Shown here piece after piece: positions 19,948 to 27,974 of a stretch of DNA of 45,184 nt (its first letter is position 1; each line of letters starts with the position of its first letter). Source of the DNA: Desulfobacterales bacterium (GTDB lineage Bacteria > Desulfobacterota > Desulfobacteria > Desulfobacterales > Desulfosalsimonadaceae); contig JAGXKN010000027.1 of the NCBI GenBank assembly GCA_018335195.1, positions 1-45,184 of the forward strand, written 5' to 3'. The notes beneath the pieces were generated by a model. The model did no database searches and had not been told where the DNA came from. It was given only the letters and a program-made list of their open reading frames with translations. The translations under genes were made by a program, and so were the position numbers.

Positions 19948-21012
19948 TTACTGTCCGGAATGCTTGACGGGATCTTGATTCATGTACCCGGTCCCGATGT
20001 CGAAACCTTCGGCGCGGAGCTGATCGCGGGCAAAGACGAGGAGCGAATCCGGGAGCCGATTGCCGCTGTGGGTCATGGGTGCCGGCTGGTCGCCCGTTTT
20101 TTCCCCCCAGGCAAAATGGTGATCGATCGCCTTGTTCGCATTGGTAAAGGGGTTTCCGAAAGGCAGGGGGGCTGCCGCATCAAAAACCTTCCGGATAACC
20201 CGGGAAACCCGATCCGAAAAGGTTTGCGCCTCGTCGGTGCGGCCCTTGTCGAGGTGGTCGAGCATTGCAGCGAGTTGTTCGGCAAAGCAGTTGGCGGTGC
20301 TCAGGAGAAACCCGTCGTAGTATCCGCCGCCCGACTTGGCCCATTTCGCGTAATCGCCCTCAGCGCCTCGCACGAGCCAGAGATTGGAAAGGTTTTTGCC
20401 GGAGCATGCCACGCGGTCTTCCCCGCTGGTGTCTTTCATGAGATAAATGTTTGGATAGCGCGAAACAAGCGAGTTCACCGTTTCCGGGTTCATCTCGTTT
20501 TCCGTGATCTGAGGCAGCTGGTAGAGGGCGATCGGAACACCGGTGCGGGCAGCCGCGTCAAGCTCCTCATGGATGAGCGTTTGGGCAAGCTCGGCCCCTT
20601 TGGGCGGGGTGACCGTAAATCCGCAGATATTGCGCGCTGTCAGTGCGGCCGGATCGTTACTGCCTCCGGTGAATCGATCGAGAAGCGCATGAATGGCCGG
20701 TACTACGGCACCCGTTTCGGTGCGCAGCACCCCGGTCAGGAGGGAGAAGTTCTGCCGGCGCGCTTCTTCGGTGAGAAATGCGAGCAGGGCGTCTGCTTCT
20801 TCATTATCCATCTCCCATCCGTCGCCGGTGGATCCCGGGGCGAGAACGGCGGGAACCCATGGGCGAATGTGTCTGATGTGGGCCGCCATGCGCCGGGTAT
20901 CCAGGGCGCCGTCTTTCGTGTAATGCGTGAGCAGGGCGCACCACAGGCGGGGCACGTCTTGCGGAAAAAGCGTGCGTATCAGGTCTTTGCGCTGATCGTG
21001 AACTGACTGCAT
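19948..21012 (-). CDS. Dihydrodipicolinate synthase (DapA/NAL) superfamily protein
   Basis: A 354-residue class I aldolase-type lyase, longer than the usual 290 of DapA. The Schiff-base Lys is in IYLMKDTSGED and the catalytic Tyr in PIALYQLPQ. The phosphate/substrate loop reads APGSTGDGWEMDNEE in place of the typical GTTGE. The C-terminal extension ends in QLRAEGFDIG. The frame is open to 21108, but a promoter (TTGACA-N17-GATAAA) lies in that extension, so ATG 21012 is the better start. It converges on the comB-like gene. The specificity is not DapA by default: aldolase or lyase on another 2-oxo acid is equally likely. Confidence 0.8.
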   Translation of the reverse strand: MQSVHDQRKDLIRTLFPQDVPRLWCALLTHYTKDGALDTRRMAAHIRHIRPWVPAVLAPGSTGDGWEMDNEEADALLAFLTEEARRQNFSLLTGVLRTETGAVVPAIHALLDRFTGGSNDPAALTARNICGFTVTPPKGAELAQTLIHEELDAAARTGVPIALYQLPQITENEMNPETVNSLVSRYPNIYLMKDTSGEDRVACSGKNLSNLWLVRGAEGDYAKWAKSGGGYYDGFLLSTANCFAEQLAAMLDHLDKGRTDEAQTFSDRVSRVIRKVFDAAAPLPFGNPFTNANKAIDHHFAWGEKTGDQPAPMTHSGNRLPDSLLVFARDQLRAEGFDIGTGYMNQDPVKHSGQ

Positions 21013-21079
21013 ATCCTTCAACGTTTCCGCATCATGAAGTTGTTCCCGCCCTTTTCGGCAATATTCCGGTATCTGTCTA

Positions 21080-21108
21080 TTTATCGGCACTTTCTTCGTT
21101 TTTGTCAA
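21080..21108 (-). promoter_or_regulatory. Sigma-70-type promoter of the DapA-family gene
   Basis: On the minus strand TTGACA (21108-21103), a 17-bp spacer and GATAAA (21085-21080). The start point would be near 21073, about 60 nt before the ATG at 21012. The 287-nt gap between this gene and the divergent AAA+ gene is otherwise AT-rich in its centre, without other clear motifs. Confidence 0.5.
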
Positions 21109-21299
21109 CAGCTGCGTCAGCGACGATAAAGTTCATGCTTCATATACGGATATAAATATGCGATACTTTATTTGATGACCTGATATCCATCCGGGTCCCG
21201 GGGGATCTGAAGGAGTGCAGGCAAAGTGCGGGACAATGCGGAATTGAAAAATCATGTACAGGTGATGATTCTTATCGGAAAGAGCCAAGAGCAGACCCT

Positions 21300-22277
21300 A
21301 TGACACTTTTTCCCTTCACCGCCCTGGTCAACCAGGAAGTGGCCAAGGAGGCCCTGCTCGTCGCGGTGCTCAACCCGACCGTACACGGCGTTTTGTTGCT
21401 CGGAAGCAAGGGCACGGGCAAGACCACGATGGTGCGCAGCCTGAGCGGGCTTCTGCCGGACAAAAACGTCATCGAACTGCCCGTGGGCAGCGGGGAGGAC
21501 ATGGTCCTGGGCACCGTGGATGCCGAAAAAACCCTGGCCTCCGGGGAGCTGTCAGTCAAGCCGGGGATCCTGTCCCGGGCGGACCAGGCCATTTTGTACA
21601 TCGACGAGGTCAACCTCCTGCCGGACCACCTGGTTGATGTCATCCTGGATGCAGCAGCCACCGGAAAGTATCGTCTCGAGCGCGAGGGCATTTCCGCGGA
21701 AATTCCTTCCCGCTTCATCCTGATCGGCTCCATGAATCCGGAGGAGGGCTGGCTCCGGCCGCAGCTTCTGGACCGTTTCGGTCTGGCCGTGCATGTACGG
21801 GGACTGGAACAGGTGGATGACCGGGCCGAGGTTTTTTCCAGGTGTCACAGCTATTCAAACGATCCGGAAGGTTTTGCCGCGCAGTTCCGGGAGCAGCAGG
21901 AAGCCCTTTGCCAGCGTCTCCAGCGCGCGGCCGGGCTTCTGCCGGATGTTGAACTGCCTGGTGATTTGCTGCGCCGGGTGATTGAAATGGTGCTCGAAAT
22001 CGAGATTTCCACGCACAGGGCCGAACTGACCGCCTGCCAGGCCGCCATAACCCGGGCGGCCATCAACGGCCGGAAGCAGGTCGAGTGGGAGGACCTTCAG
22101 GCCATGCTCCCGCTGGCCCTGCAGCACAGGCTCGGGGAAGCCGAGACCCAGACGCGTCTGACCTGGGACAGACTGGAGCAGCGAATTTTCGAAGGGAGTC
22201 AGGAAACCGAACAGAGCAAGCCCGGGTGGCTCCCGTCGCCGTTTTACCGAAAAAAAAAAGCCAAAACGCAACCCTGA
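21300..22277 (+). CDS. Mg-chelatase subunit I-like AAA+ ATPase
   Basis: A 325-residue AAA+ ATPase of the BchI/ChlI type. Walker A is GSKGTGKTT (about 36-44), Walker B is ILYIDEVNLL (about 98-107), sensor 1 is GSMNPEEG and the arginine-finger region is RPQLLDRFGL, all as in chelatase I subunits. A helical lid domain with RAAITRAAINGR-like features follows. It is 3-9 nt from a VWA-domain gene, the usual ATPase-integrin domain pairing, which drives metal insertion into tetrapyrroles or remodels other complexes. No large chelatase subunit (BchH/CobN) is present. The ribosome site is weak. Confidence 0.88.
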   Translation: MTLFPFTALVNQEVAKEALLVAVLNPTVHGVLLLGSKGTGKTTMVRSLSGLLPDKNVIELPVGSGEDMVLGTVDAEKTLASGELSVKPGILSRADQAILYIDEVNLLPDHLVDVILDAAATGKYRLEREGISAEIPSRFILIGSMNPEEGWLRPQLLDRFGLAVHVRGLEQVDDRAEVFSRCHSYSNDPEGFAAQFREQQEALCQRLQRAAGLLPDVELPGDLLRRVIEMVLEIEISTHRAELTACQAAITRAAINGRKQVEWEDLQAMLPLALQHRLGEAETQTRLTWDRLEQRIFEGSQETEQSKPGWLPSPFYRKKKAKTQP

Positions 22278-22279
22278 GC

Positions 22280-23068
22280 GTGGAAATGCGCAGCCGGACC
22301 GGCAACCAATCCGGACCGGTCCATGTGATGCATCCATTATTGGAAACCGCCCGAACCGTCATCGGCCGCCCCTTTGTTCCCCGCCGCGAGCGCCCGGTAC
22401 GGGGAAGGCATCCTTCCCGGTTCAGAAAGCCGGTATTGGCCAAACAGGGGCGGAAGATTGCCGTGCGCCCGTGGGAGCAAACCGGCCGCATCGACATCCC
22501 GGCATCCATTTTCGAAGCCTGGAAACGGGGCCATCTGCAGCCCGGCGCCCGGGACCTGGTCTCGTCCCGGAGCGTGGCGCCGCTGTCCCGGCTGGTGGTT
22601 TTCCTTTTGGATGTCAGCGAGTCCATGTCCGATACCCTGGAATGGATGCGGGTCTGGGTGCGTACGGCCATGGAACAGGCCTATCTGCGCAGAGACTCGG
22701 TGGCCGTAGTCGTTGTCCAGGGAAAGGCGGCCGGGGTTCTTGTGCACCCCACCACCAGTCTGGGTTTTGTCCTGCACCGGCTCTCCGAGGTCCGGGTCGG
22801 GGGCGGGACGCCCCTGGACCGGGGCATCATGGCGATCCACCGGATCATGCTGCAGCACAGGGATGCGTATCCGGTAATCGACATGTGCCTGCTCACAGAC
22901 GCGCGATCCACTTCGCCCCTGGACACACCCGAGGTCCGGGCGCGGGCCCGGGAGGTTTCCCGGGGGGCCCGTGAGGTCGTGCTCCTCAATCCGGGATCCG
23001 GAACAGATCGGCATATGCAGGAATTGGCCGCAGTTTTGAATGCTTCGCTGATTGATATGCGCCGCTGA
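22280..23068 (+). CDS. VWA-domain chelatase-like protein (BchD C-terminal type)
   Basis: A 262-residue protein containing only the von Willebrand/integrin I half of a ChlD/BchD-type subunit. The MIDAS residues are seen as FLLDVSESMSDT (DxSxS), GGGTPLDRG (Thr) and LLTDAR (Asp). An N-terminal basic segment (RRERPVRGRHPSRFRK) stands where full-length BchD has its acidic linker and AAA domain. The start is GTG 22280 or ATG 22286, right after the stop of the ATPase gene; translation is probably coupled. The partner ATPase is encoded immediately upstream. Whether the pair serves a cobalt, nickel or magnesium chelatase, or a protein-remodelling role, cannot be told. Confidence 0.85.
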   Translation: MEMRSRTGNQSGPVHVMHPLLETARTVIGRPFVPRRERPVRGRHPSRFRKPVLAKQGRKIAVRPWEQTGRIDIPASIFEAWKRGHLQPGARDLVSSRSVAPLSRLVVFLLDVSESMSDTLEWMRVWVRTAMEQAYLRRDSVAVVVVQGKAAGVLVHPTTSLGFVLHRLSEVRVGGGTPLDRGIMAIHRIMLQHRDAYPVIDMCLLTDARSTSPLDTPEVRARAREVSRGAREVVLLNPGSGTDRHMQELAAVLNASLIDMRR

Positions 23069-23186
23069 TTTTTCCGATTTTACATCCATTTCGATTGTTG
23101 CTTTCAGCAGGATCCGGGGTTATCATTCAACGGGAGCCTCCCGGCAGGGTGCGGATATGCGTATTTTTTTAATTGGAAGCGAACCA

Positions 23187-23870
23187 ATGTTGAACCCGGA
23201 TCCCATGCAGTACGGCAAAAAATACAAAAAACCCGCTTCCCTGGGATGGTACGGCCGCTTTGTTTTTCCGCATATCGAAGTACTGGTCACCAGGGGCTTG
23301 GGCAAAATCCGCAGGCGGCTGTTGAGCCAGGCCCACGGCCGGGTCATGGAAATCGGTGCAGGTGCTGCCCAGAACCTGGCGTACCTGCCGGAAACCGTGC
23401 GATCCTATCTTGCCACGGATCCATCCCCTGTGATGGTGGGCAAGGCAAAAAAAGAGATCCGGCGGCACAAGCCTCCGGGGCTGGATGCCCGCGTGATGCG
23501 GGCGGCTGCCGAGGACATCCCGGTGAAAAGCCAATCCGCGGATACAGTGATCAGTTTCCTGGTGCTATGCTCTGTTTACGATCCGTTTGCCGCCCTTTCC
23601 GAGGTTTACCGGGTATTGCGGCCGGGCGGCAGTTTCCTGTTTTTCGAACACGTCCGGGCGCCCGGGGGCGCCGCCGTTTGGTGGCAGAACCGGATCACCC
23701 CCGTATGGAAACGCCTCGGGGGCGGCTGCCACCTCAACCGGGACACGGCGGATACAATTGAAAAAAGCGGTTTTTGTTTCGAGCAGTTCCGGCAATACCG
23801 CACCCGGAAAATGGGCCCGGCCATCACCTCCAATGTCATTGAAGGCATGGCCGGAAAGCGGGATTCTTAA
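23187..23870 (+). CDS. Class I SAM-dependent methyltransferase
   Basis: A 227-residue methyltransferase of the type 11/UbiE-like group. SAM-binding motif I is VMEIGAGAAQNLAYL (about 54-68), the acidic residue follows at LATDPSP, and post-motif regions AAAEDIPVKSQSADTVIS and LRPGGSFLFFEHVRAPGG are standard. The start ATG at 23187 has GGAAG upstream; an in-frame ATG at 23157 has no ribosome site. The N-terminus carries a tyrosine/proline-rich stretch (GWYGRFVFPHIEVLV) common to small phospholipid- or quinone-like methyltransferases. It follows the VWA gene by about 118 nt; the substrate is unknown. Confidence 0.85.
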   Translation: MLNPDPMQYGKKYKKPASLGWYGRFVFPHIEVLVTRGLGKIRRRLLSQAHGRVMEIGAGAAQNLAYLPETVRSYLATDPSPVMVGKAKKEIRRHKPPGLDARVMRAAAEDIPVKSQSADTVISFLVLCSVYDPFAALSEVYRVLRPGGSFLFFEHVRAPGGAAVWWQNRITPVWKRLGGGCHLNRDTADTIEKSGFCFEQFRQYRTRKMGPAITSNVIEGMAGKRDS

Positions 23871-23902
23871 ACCGATGGGATGCCTCCAATTCCGGAAAAC
23901 TC

Positions 23903-24523
23903 CTATTGCCGCCGCATCATTCCCTTCATGCCATGATGCCGGGAGTTGCTGCGGCCTTGCTGCATCATATAGCCGGGATGTGTCATCATGTTTTCCAGAA
24001 CTTCTGCCTGATCCGCAGTGAGTACGGATTTCATTTTTTTCGTGGTTTCGTAGGCAGCCATATGCATGTTGATCTTTATTTCAGAGCAGGCCTGGAGTTG
24101 GCTCTTGATCTCATCGGCAGCGGGGTTGCCTGCCAGCAGGCTTTGCATTCTCACTTTCTGTCTTGCCAGTTCAGCCTTGTAATCCAATTGCTGTTTTTTA
24201 AAATTTGTCTGCAGATCAATGAGCTCTTCGGTCTGTTCCGGAGTCAGGGATAATTGCGCCTGCATGCCGGGCAGCATATGGACCTGCATCATATATTTTT
24301 TCATTGGCATGGCGCCCATCATTCCCTGTTGCATCGGGCACATCCTGCCATGCATCATGCCACCGCCTCCACCGTGCATCATCATTCCCGGCTGCATCAT
24401 TCCCCCGTACATCATGGGATATTGCCGGCCGGATTGCGAATTATCCCCCGGACTCATCTGGGCATTTGCCGTCAGGCATACGAGAAAGAAAACGGCTGCT
24501 GCAATGAATACGATTTTCTTCAT
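23903..24523 (-). CDS. Periplasmic Spy/CpxP-like protein, Met/His-rich
   Basis: A 206-residue exported protein. The ATG at 24523 lies 7 nt after AAGGAGGG, and the signal peptide MKKIVFIAAAVFFLVCLTANA is followed by a mature N-terminus dense in Met, Gly and His (MMYGGMMQPGMMMHGGGGG). The helical second half has the LTxxQ motifs LSLTPEQTEEL and SVLTADQAEVLEN typical of Spy/CpxP/CnrX-type envelope chaperones and metal sensors. The C-terminus is again His/Met-rich (HHGMKGMMRRQ). Methionine clusters suggest binding of Cu(I) or Ag(I), inferred from composition. A perfect TATAAT on this strand at 24704-24699 may be its -10 element. Confidence 0.85.
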   Translation of the reverse strand: MKKIVFIAAAVFFLVCLTANAQMSPGDNSQSGRQYPMMYGGMMQPGMMMHGGGGGMMHGRMCPMQQGMMGAMPMKKYMMQVHMLPGMQAQLSLTPEQTEELIDLQTNFKKQQLDYKAELARQKVRMQSLLAGNPAADEIKSQLQACSEIKINMHMAAYETTKKMKSVLTADQAEVLENMMTHPGYMMQQGRSNSRHHGMKGMMRRQ

Positions 24524-24880
24524 GATCAAACCCTCCTTGTATAATGAAATTTCACACTTTTGTTTTTTGCCTGCAATTACCTCTTTGTTTAAGGTTAATC
24601 ATAAAGCGTGGCGTTTCAAAAACCGGGTATTTATCGCCGGGACTGCACCGTTTGGCGCTTTGGGGCTCTTTTCTGCAGAGGAAAGGCCGAAATCCCGCAT
24701 TATATAAAATTTTGATTGTTCCGAAGGGTTTTTTCATCGAGAGTTGCTGGGATTGAACTGCCGCAATTGACTTTGTTCACTATAAGTTATAGAATGAGCA
24801 GAAAATCGGGTGTAATCCGGCTTTCCACCGGCCCTGTTGATCCTGTATTTTGAGGCCGGAGCTCATATGAAAGGGAAATC
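24524..24880. other. Divergent intergenic region of the Spy-like and cupin genes
   Basis: This 357-nt gap is AT-rich relative to its neighbours and holds no supportable gene. On the minus strand a TATAAT (24704-24699) has no good -35. On the plus strand a good promoter lies at 24767-24795. Nothing else recognisable was seen. Confidence 0.6.
24767..24795 (+). promoter_or_regulatory. Sigma-70-type promoter of the second cupin gene
   Basis: TTGACT (24767-24772), a 17-bp spacer and TAGAAT (24790-24795), matching 5 of 6 at both boxes. It leaves a leader of about 80 nt before the ATG at 24881. Confidence 0.55.
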
Positions 24881-25201
24881 ATGGGGAAGGGATCGTTATT
24901 CAAAGACATACCGGATGAATTGCCTGATGAAGTTTCTGATACGTTATGTTCGGCAGACACCGTCATCATCGAGCGGATCGTATCCGGGGGACACGCTTGC
25001 CCTGAAGGCTCCTGGTATGATCAGGAAAAAAATGAGTTCGTACTGGTGGTAAAAGGCAGCGCAGGGCTGCAGATTGAAAACCGGGACGATATTGTGGTGT
25101 TAAAAGCGGGTGATTATTTCAACATTGGCGCCCGTGTCAGGCATCGTGTGGCATGGACCGATTCTGCATGCGAAACAATATGGCTTGCAGTGCATTATTG
25201 A
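24881..25201 (+). CDS. Small cupin-like protein
   Basis: A 106-residue single-domain cupin with a GKGSLFKDIPDELPDE start and an AAAGGGA ribosome site. The first motif (YDQEKNEFVLVVKGSAGLQI) keeps the Glu and Gly positions but lacks the HxH pair, while the second (GDYFNIGARVRHRVAW) keeps the His. It may therefore bind metal weakly or not at all. Proteins of this type (often annotated as cupin 2 or phosphoribosylaminoimidazole carboxylase-like) have no fixed function. A NYN-domain gene starts 55 nt downstream, possibly in the same transcript. Confidence 0.75.
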   Translation: MGKGSLFKDIPDELPDEVSDTLCSADTVIIERIVSGGHACPEGSWYDQEKNEFVLVVKGSAGLQIENRDDIVVLKAGDYFNIGARVRHRVAWTDSACETIWLAVHY

Positions 25202-25256
25202 AAACTGTTCAAATTTTGCGGCGTGTGCGCCGCGGCCTTGGAAAACCGGAGGATTT

Positions 25257-26066
25257 ATGGTTTCCCCGAGAGAAACTGAAAAAATTGACCCAGAAGAACA
25301 CACCCTTCGACTGGCGGTCCTCATTGATGCGGACAACGCGCAGGCGGCCGTGATCAAGGGCCTTCTTGCGGAAATCGCAAGATTCGGGGAAGCCACCGTA
25401 AGGCGGATATACGGCGATTTCACGGCCACGGCGAGCGCCTCGTGGAAAAAAGTGCTTCAGCAATACGCCATTAAGCCGATTCAGCAGTTTGCCTACACCA
25501 GGGGAAAAAACGCCACGGACAGCACCCTGATTATCGATGCCATGGACTTGCTGTACACGCGGAAATTTGACGGCTTTTGCCTGGTCACAAGTGACAGTGA
25601 TTTTACGGGACTGGCCATGCGGCTGCGTGAAGAGGGGCTCACGGTTCTCGGGTTTGGCGAAAAGAAGACCCCGGAGGCATTTCGCAATGCCTGCCACAAG
25701 TTCGTGTTCACTGAAGTGCTTCGCCCCGGTACGGGAGCCGAGCCTGCCGGCCAGCCGTCAAAGGCCGGGGGCGGACAAAAGCCCGCGCCGACCCAGGCGC
25801 CTGCCGAGTCAACAGATAACCATAAGGCTGAATTTCCCACGCAGTTCATTCTCACTGCGCTCGAACAGTCAAGTGATGATGCCGGATGGGCGAATCTCGC
25901 CACTTTCGGGAGCTACTTAAACAAGCTGCAACCCGATTTCGACTCCAGGCTGTATGGCTATAAGAAGCTTTCCGATCTCGTCAAGGCAAGGACGGATCTC
26001 TTTGTGACAAAAGAACGCAAGGCACACGGATCAAATCAGAAGGTGCTGTTTGTTCGTGCAAAATAG
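25257..26066 (+). CDS. NYN (PIN-like) nuclease domain with C-terminal OST-HTH/LOTUS domain
   Basis: A 269-residue protein. The ATG at 25257 has GGAGGATTT directly upstream; the frame is open further but without a ribosome site. The N-terminal NYN domain has the acidic residues of a PIN-type nuclease: VLIDADNAQ, NATDSTLIIDAMDLLY and LVTSDSDFTGLA. A Pro/Ala/Gln-rich linker (about 165-190) leads to an OST-HTH/LOTUS-type winged helix (SYLNKLQPDFDSRLYGYKKLSDLVKA), which binds RNA or proteins in this family. It likely acts in RNA turnover or as an RNA-binding endonuclease. This architecture recurs in many bacteria; the target is unknown. Confidence 0.88.
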   Translation: MVSPRETEKIDPEEHTLRLAVLIDADNAQAAVIKGLLAEIARFGEATVRRIYGDFTATASASWKKVLQQYAIKPIQQFAYTRGKNATDSTLIIDAMDLLYTRKFDGFCLVTSDSDFTGLAMRLREEGLTVLGFGEKKTPEAFRNACHKFVFTEVLRPGTGAEPAGQPSKAGGGQKPAPTQAPAESTDNHKAEFPTQFILTALEQSSDDAGWANLATFGSYLNKLQPDFDSRLYGYKKLSDLVKARTDLFVTKERKAHGSNQKVLFVRAK

Positions 26067-26101
26067 GGCTTTTCGCCCGGCCGGACAGCACGGCTTAAAT
26101 C

Positions 26102-26557
26102 ATGGCAATGAAAATCGACAAATATAAGCCGGCTGTTTCCGGAAGCCTCCTGGTGCTTCTGGCCGGGACGGTCTGGATATGCGCAGGCGCTATGCTGCTG
26201 TTTTCAGCCGCGATATGGCTGTTTGCGCCTTCGGGTGCGAATCCGTACCCTTTTGCGGCAGCCGGGGTTTTACTGGCGCTGCTGATTCACCATTTCGGGT
26301 TTTTAAAAATCGTGGACAAGAACCTGGACAGGATTCTTTCCATTGGTGCCAAGCGGTGCCTGTTTTCCTTTATACCCTGGAAGAGTTATCTGGTCATTGC
26401 CGTCATGGTTGCCATGGGCGTGCTGCTGCGTCATTCCGCGATTCCCGGGCGGTATCTGGCAATCTGTTATATCGGCATCGGCCTGGCCCTGGTATTGTCT
26501 AGCATGAGATATATGCGGGTTTTTTTCAGGGAAATCAGAAGGGATAAAACGAGCTGA
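26102..26557 (+). CDS. Small membrane protein, four predicted helices
   Basis: A 151-residue protein that I do not recognise. Four hydrophobic segments are visible at about 13-39, 45-62, 92-108 and 117-133, joined by short charged loops (KIVDKNLDRILSIGAKR, FFREIRRDKTS at the end). There is no signal peptide motif, and it is probably an inner-membrane protein. The ribosome site is weak and ATG codons at 26102 and 26108 compete. It lies 35 nt downstream of the NYN gene, so the two may share a transcript. The lack of conserved motifs prevents any function call. Confidence 0.6.
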   Translation: MAMKIDKYKPAVSGSLLVLLAGTVWICAGAMLLFSAAIWLFAPSGANPYPFAAAGVLLALLIHHFGFLKIVDKNLDRILSIGAKRCLFSFIPWKSYLVIAVMVAMGVLLRHSAIPGRYLAICYIGIGLALVLSSMRYMRVFFREIRRDKTS

Positions 26558-26599
26558 TGTTTTTTGGGGCTGTCAGCCGGTTTCCGTGCCCTGTTGGGC

Positions 26600-26633
26600 A
26601 AGGCCCGGCCGGTTTCGCAGCGGCACGGGCCTT
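26600..26633. terminator. Possible bidirectional hairpin between the membrane protein and tyrA
   Basis: AAGGCCCG (26600-26607) is perfectly complementary to CGGGCCTT (26626-26633), with a GC-rich loop. There is no clean T-run on either side, so it may pause or end transcription of the two convergent genes only with Rho. Confidence 0.35.
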
Positions 26634-26645
26634 GTATCTTCAGTG

Positions 26646-27794
26646 CTAGAACCGTTCAATGAGTTTGTCGATCAGGTAGGAACTCTCCCGGATGGCCTGT
26701 TCGCTGAACGGGCCGAACCATTCGGCGATTTTTTGGAACTCGGATATGAACCGTTGCTTGTCGCCTTTTTCCACCATTTCCAGGTTTTCATAAATGTTGT
26801 GGATATAGTCCTTTAAAAGTTCGCGGCGCTGATCCGAGGCGAATATGATTTCCGCATACATGGCCGCGTCCTGGGCAAACAGCCGGCCCACCATGCCCAG
26901 TTCCAGGCGGTAGATGGGGCTGGAAAACTCCAGGGTGCGGGCCACGGGTACTTTTTTGCGCTCGATGAACTGGCCGAAGGCAAACGTGGCAAAATGGCGC
27001 AGCGACTGGACTACTGCCATGATATCATCGTGTTCCTCAGCCGTGGCAGGGACGATCACGGCCCCCCATGCCGTGAACTGGTCGAGCACCCACTGGCAGG
27101 CCTCGTTGTCGCGCCCCGGGGTGGCCACCACGATCTGCTTGTCCAGCGAGGACGTGGTCGGGCCGAACAGGGGGTGCATCCCGAGCACCGGGCCCTTGTG
27201 TGCGGCGGTCATGGCCTCTACGGGCGCCTGCTTGATGCTGGTGATATCGCTCAGCACGGCGCTTTCCGGCAGGTGCGGGGCCAGGGCGTGTATGGTTTGG
27301 GCGGTTTTTTCAATGGGCACCGAAACAATGGCCAGGTCCACGTCCGCGCACAACTCGCCAACCCTCTCCCAGTCGTTTCTGCCCATCAGGCGGACCCGGT
27401 AGCCGGCCCCGGAAAAGCAGGCCTCGAAATACCGGCCCATTTCTCCGTATCCCCCCACGATCAGGACCACGGCCCCGGGGCGGATGCCCTTTTTGCGCAT
27501 CTGCCCGGTCTGCTCCACCCGGGACTGGCGCAGGATGGTGCGGTATAGTTCCTCGATGAAATCCGGGTCCAGGCCGGCATCCCGGCCCTGGCGGCGCCGC
27601 AGCGATATCAGGTCTTCTTCCCGGGCCGGGTGGTAGATCGGCAGATGATGTTTTTTCTTGATTTCCACGATCCGGTGGACAAGTTTCTGCCGTTCTGCGA
27701 GCTGGGTGACGATCTTTTCGTCCGCTGCGTCGATTTTCTCCCGCAGGGCCTCGAGTTCCCCGGAATCATCCGGATCGTTTCGCTGATTGCTCAT
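26646..27794 (-). CDS. tyrA: Chorismate mutase / prephenate dehydrogenase (T-protein)
   Basis: A 382-residue bifunctional enzyme of tyrosine synthesis, close to the E. coli TyrA length of 373. Residues 1-95 form an AroQ chorismate mutase (LREKIDAADEKIVTQLAERQ and the HPAREEDLI region). From about 108 comes a prephenate dehydrogenase with the NAD-binding Rossmann motif LIVGGYGEMGRYF, then LSDITSIKQAPVEAM, GMHPLFGP and HDDIMAVVQSLRHF. AAAGGA precedes the ATG. A promoter lies 40 nt upstream. Tyrosine feedback is normal for the family. It is a single gene, convergent with the membrane protein and divergent from the YbhN-type gene. Confidence 0.95.
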   Translation of the reverse strand: MSNQRNDPDDSGELEALREKIDAADEKIVTQLAERQKLVHRIVEIKKKHHLPIYHPAREEDLISLRRRQGRDAGLDPDFIEELYRTILRQSRVEQTGQMRKKGIRPGAVVLIVGGYGEMGRYFEACFSGAGYRVRLMGRNDWERVGELCADVDLAIVSVPIEKTAQTIHALAPHLPESAVLSDITSIKQAPVEAMTAAHKGPVLGMHPLFGPTTSSLDKQIVVATPGRDNEACQWVLDQFTAWGAVIVPATAEEHDDIMAVVQSLRHFATFAFGQFIERKKVPVARTLEFSSPIYRLELGMVGRLFAQDAAMYAEIIFASDQRRELLKDYIHNIYENLEMVEKGDKQRFISEFQKIAEWFGPFSEQAIRESSYLIDKLIERF

Positions 27795-27835
27795 AATGCA
27801 CAGTCCTTTCCGCTTGGCTCGTCATGCACCGAAAA

Positions 27836-27863
27836 AGCATATAATAACCGGTGCGGATGTCAA
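27836..27863 (-). promoter_or_regulatory. Sigma-70-type promoter of tyrA
   Basis: On the minus strand TTGACA (27863-27858), a 16-bp spacer and TATGCT (27841-27836). The start point would fall near 27829, some 35 nt before the ATG. Confidence 0.55.
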
Positions 27864-27974
27864 GCACAAGCCCACAAGTTGCGTCCGGGGCAGGTTATTT
27901 TTTGCACGGGGCGGCAAAAAACGTTATTCTTGCATGCTGGATCTGCATAAGGAATTTTGGATGCCGGAACGAAT

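Noticed and set aside
19960-21006. A 348-codon rightward frame opposite the DapA-family gene.
   Set aside because: The leftward frame carries the family catalytic residues; this one has no ribosome site and no recognisable motif.
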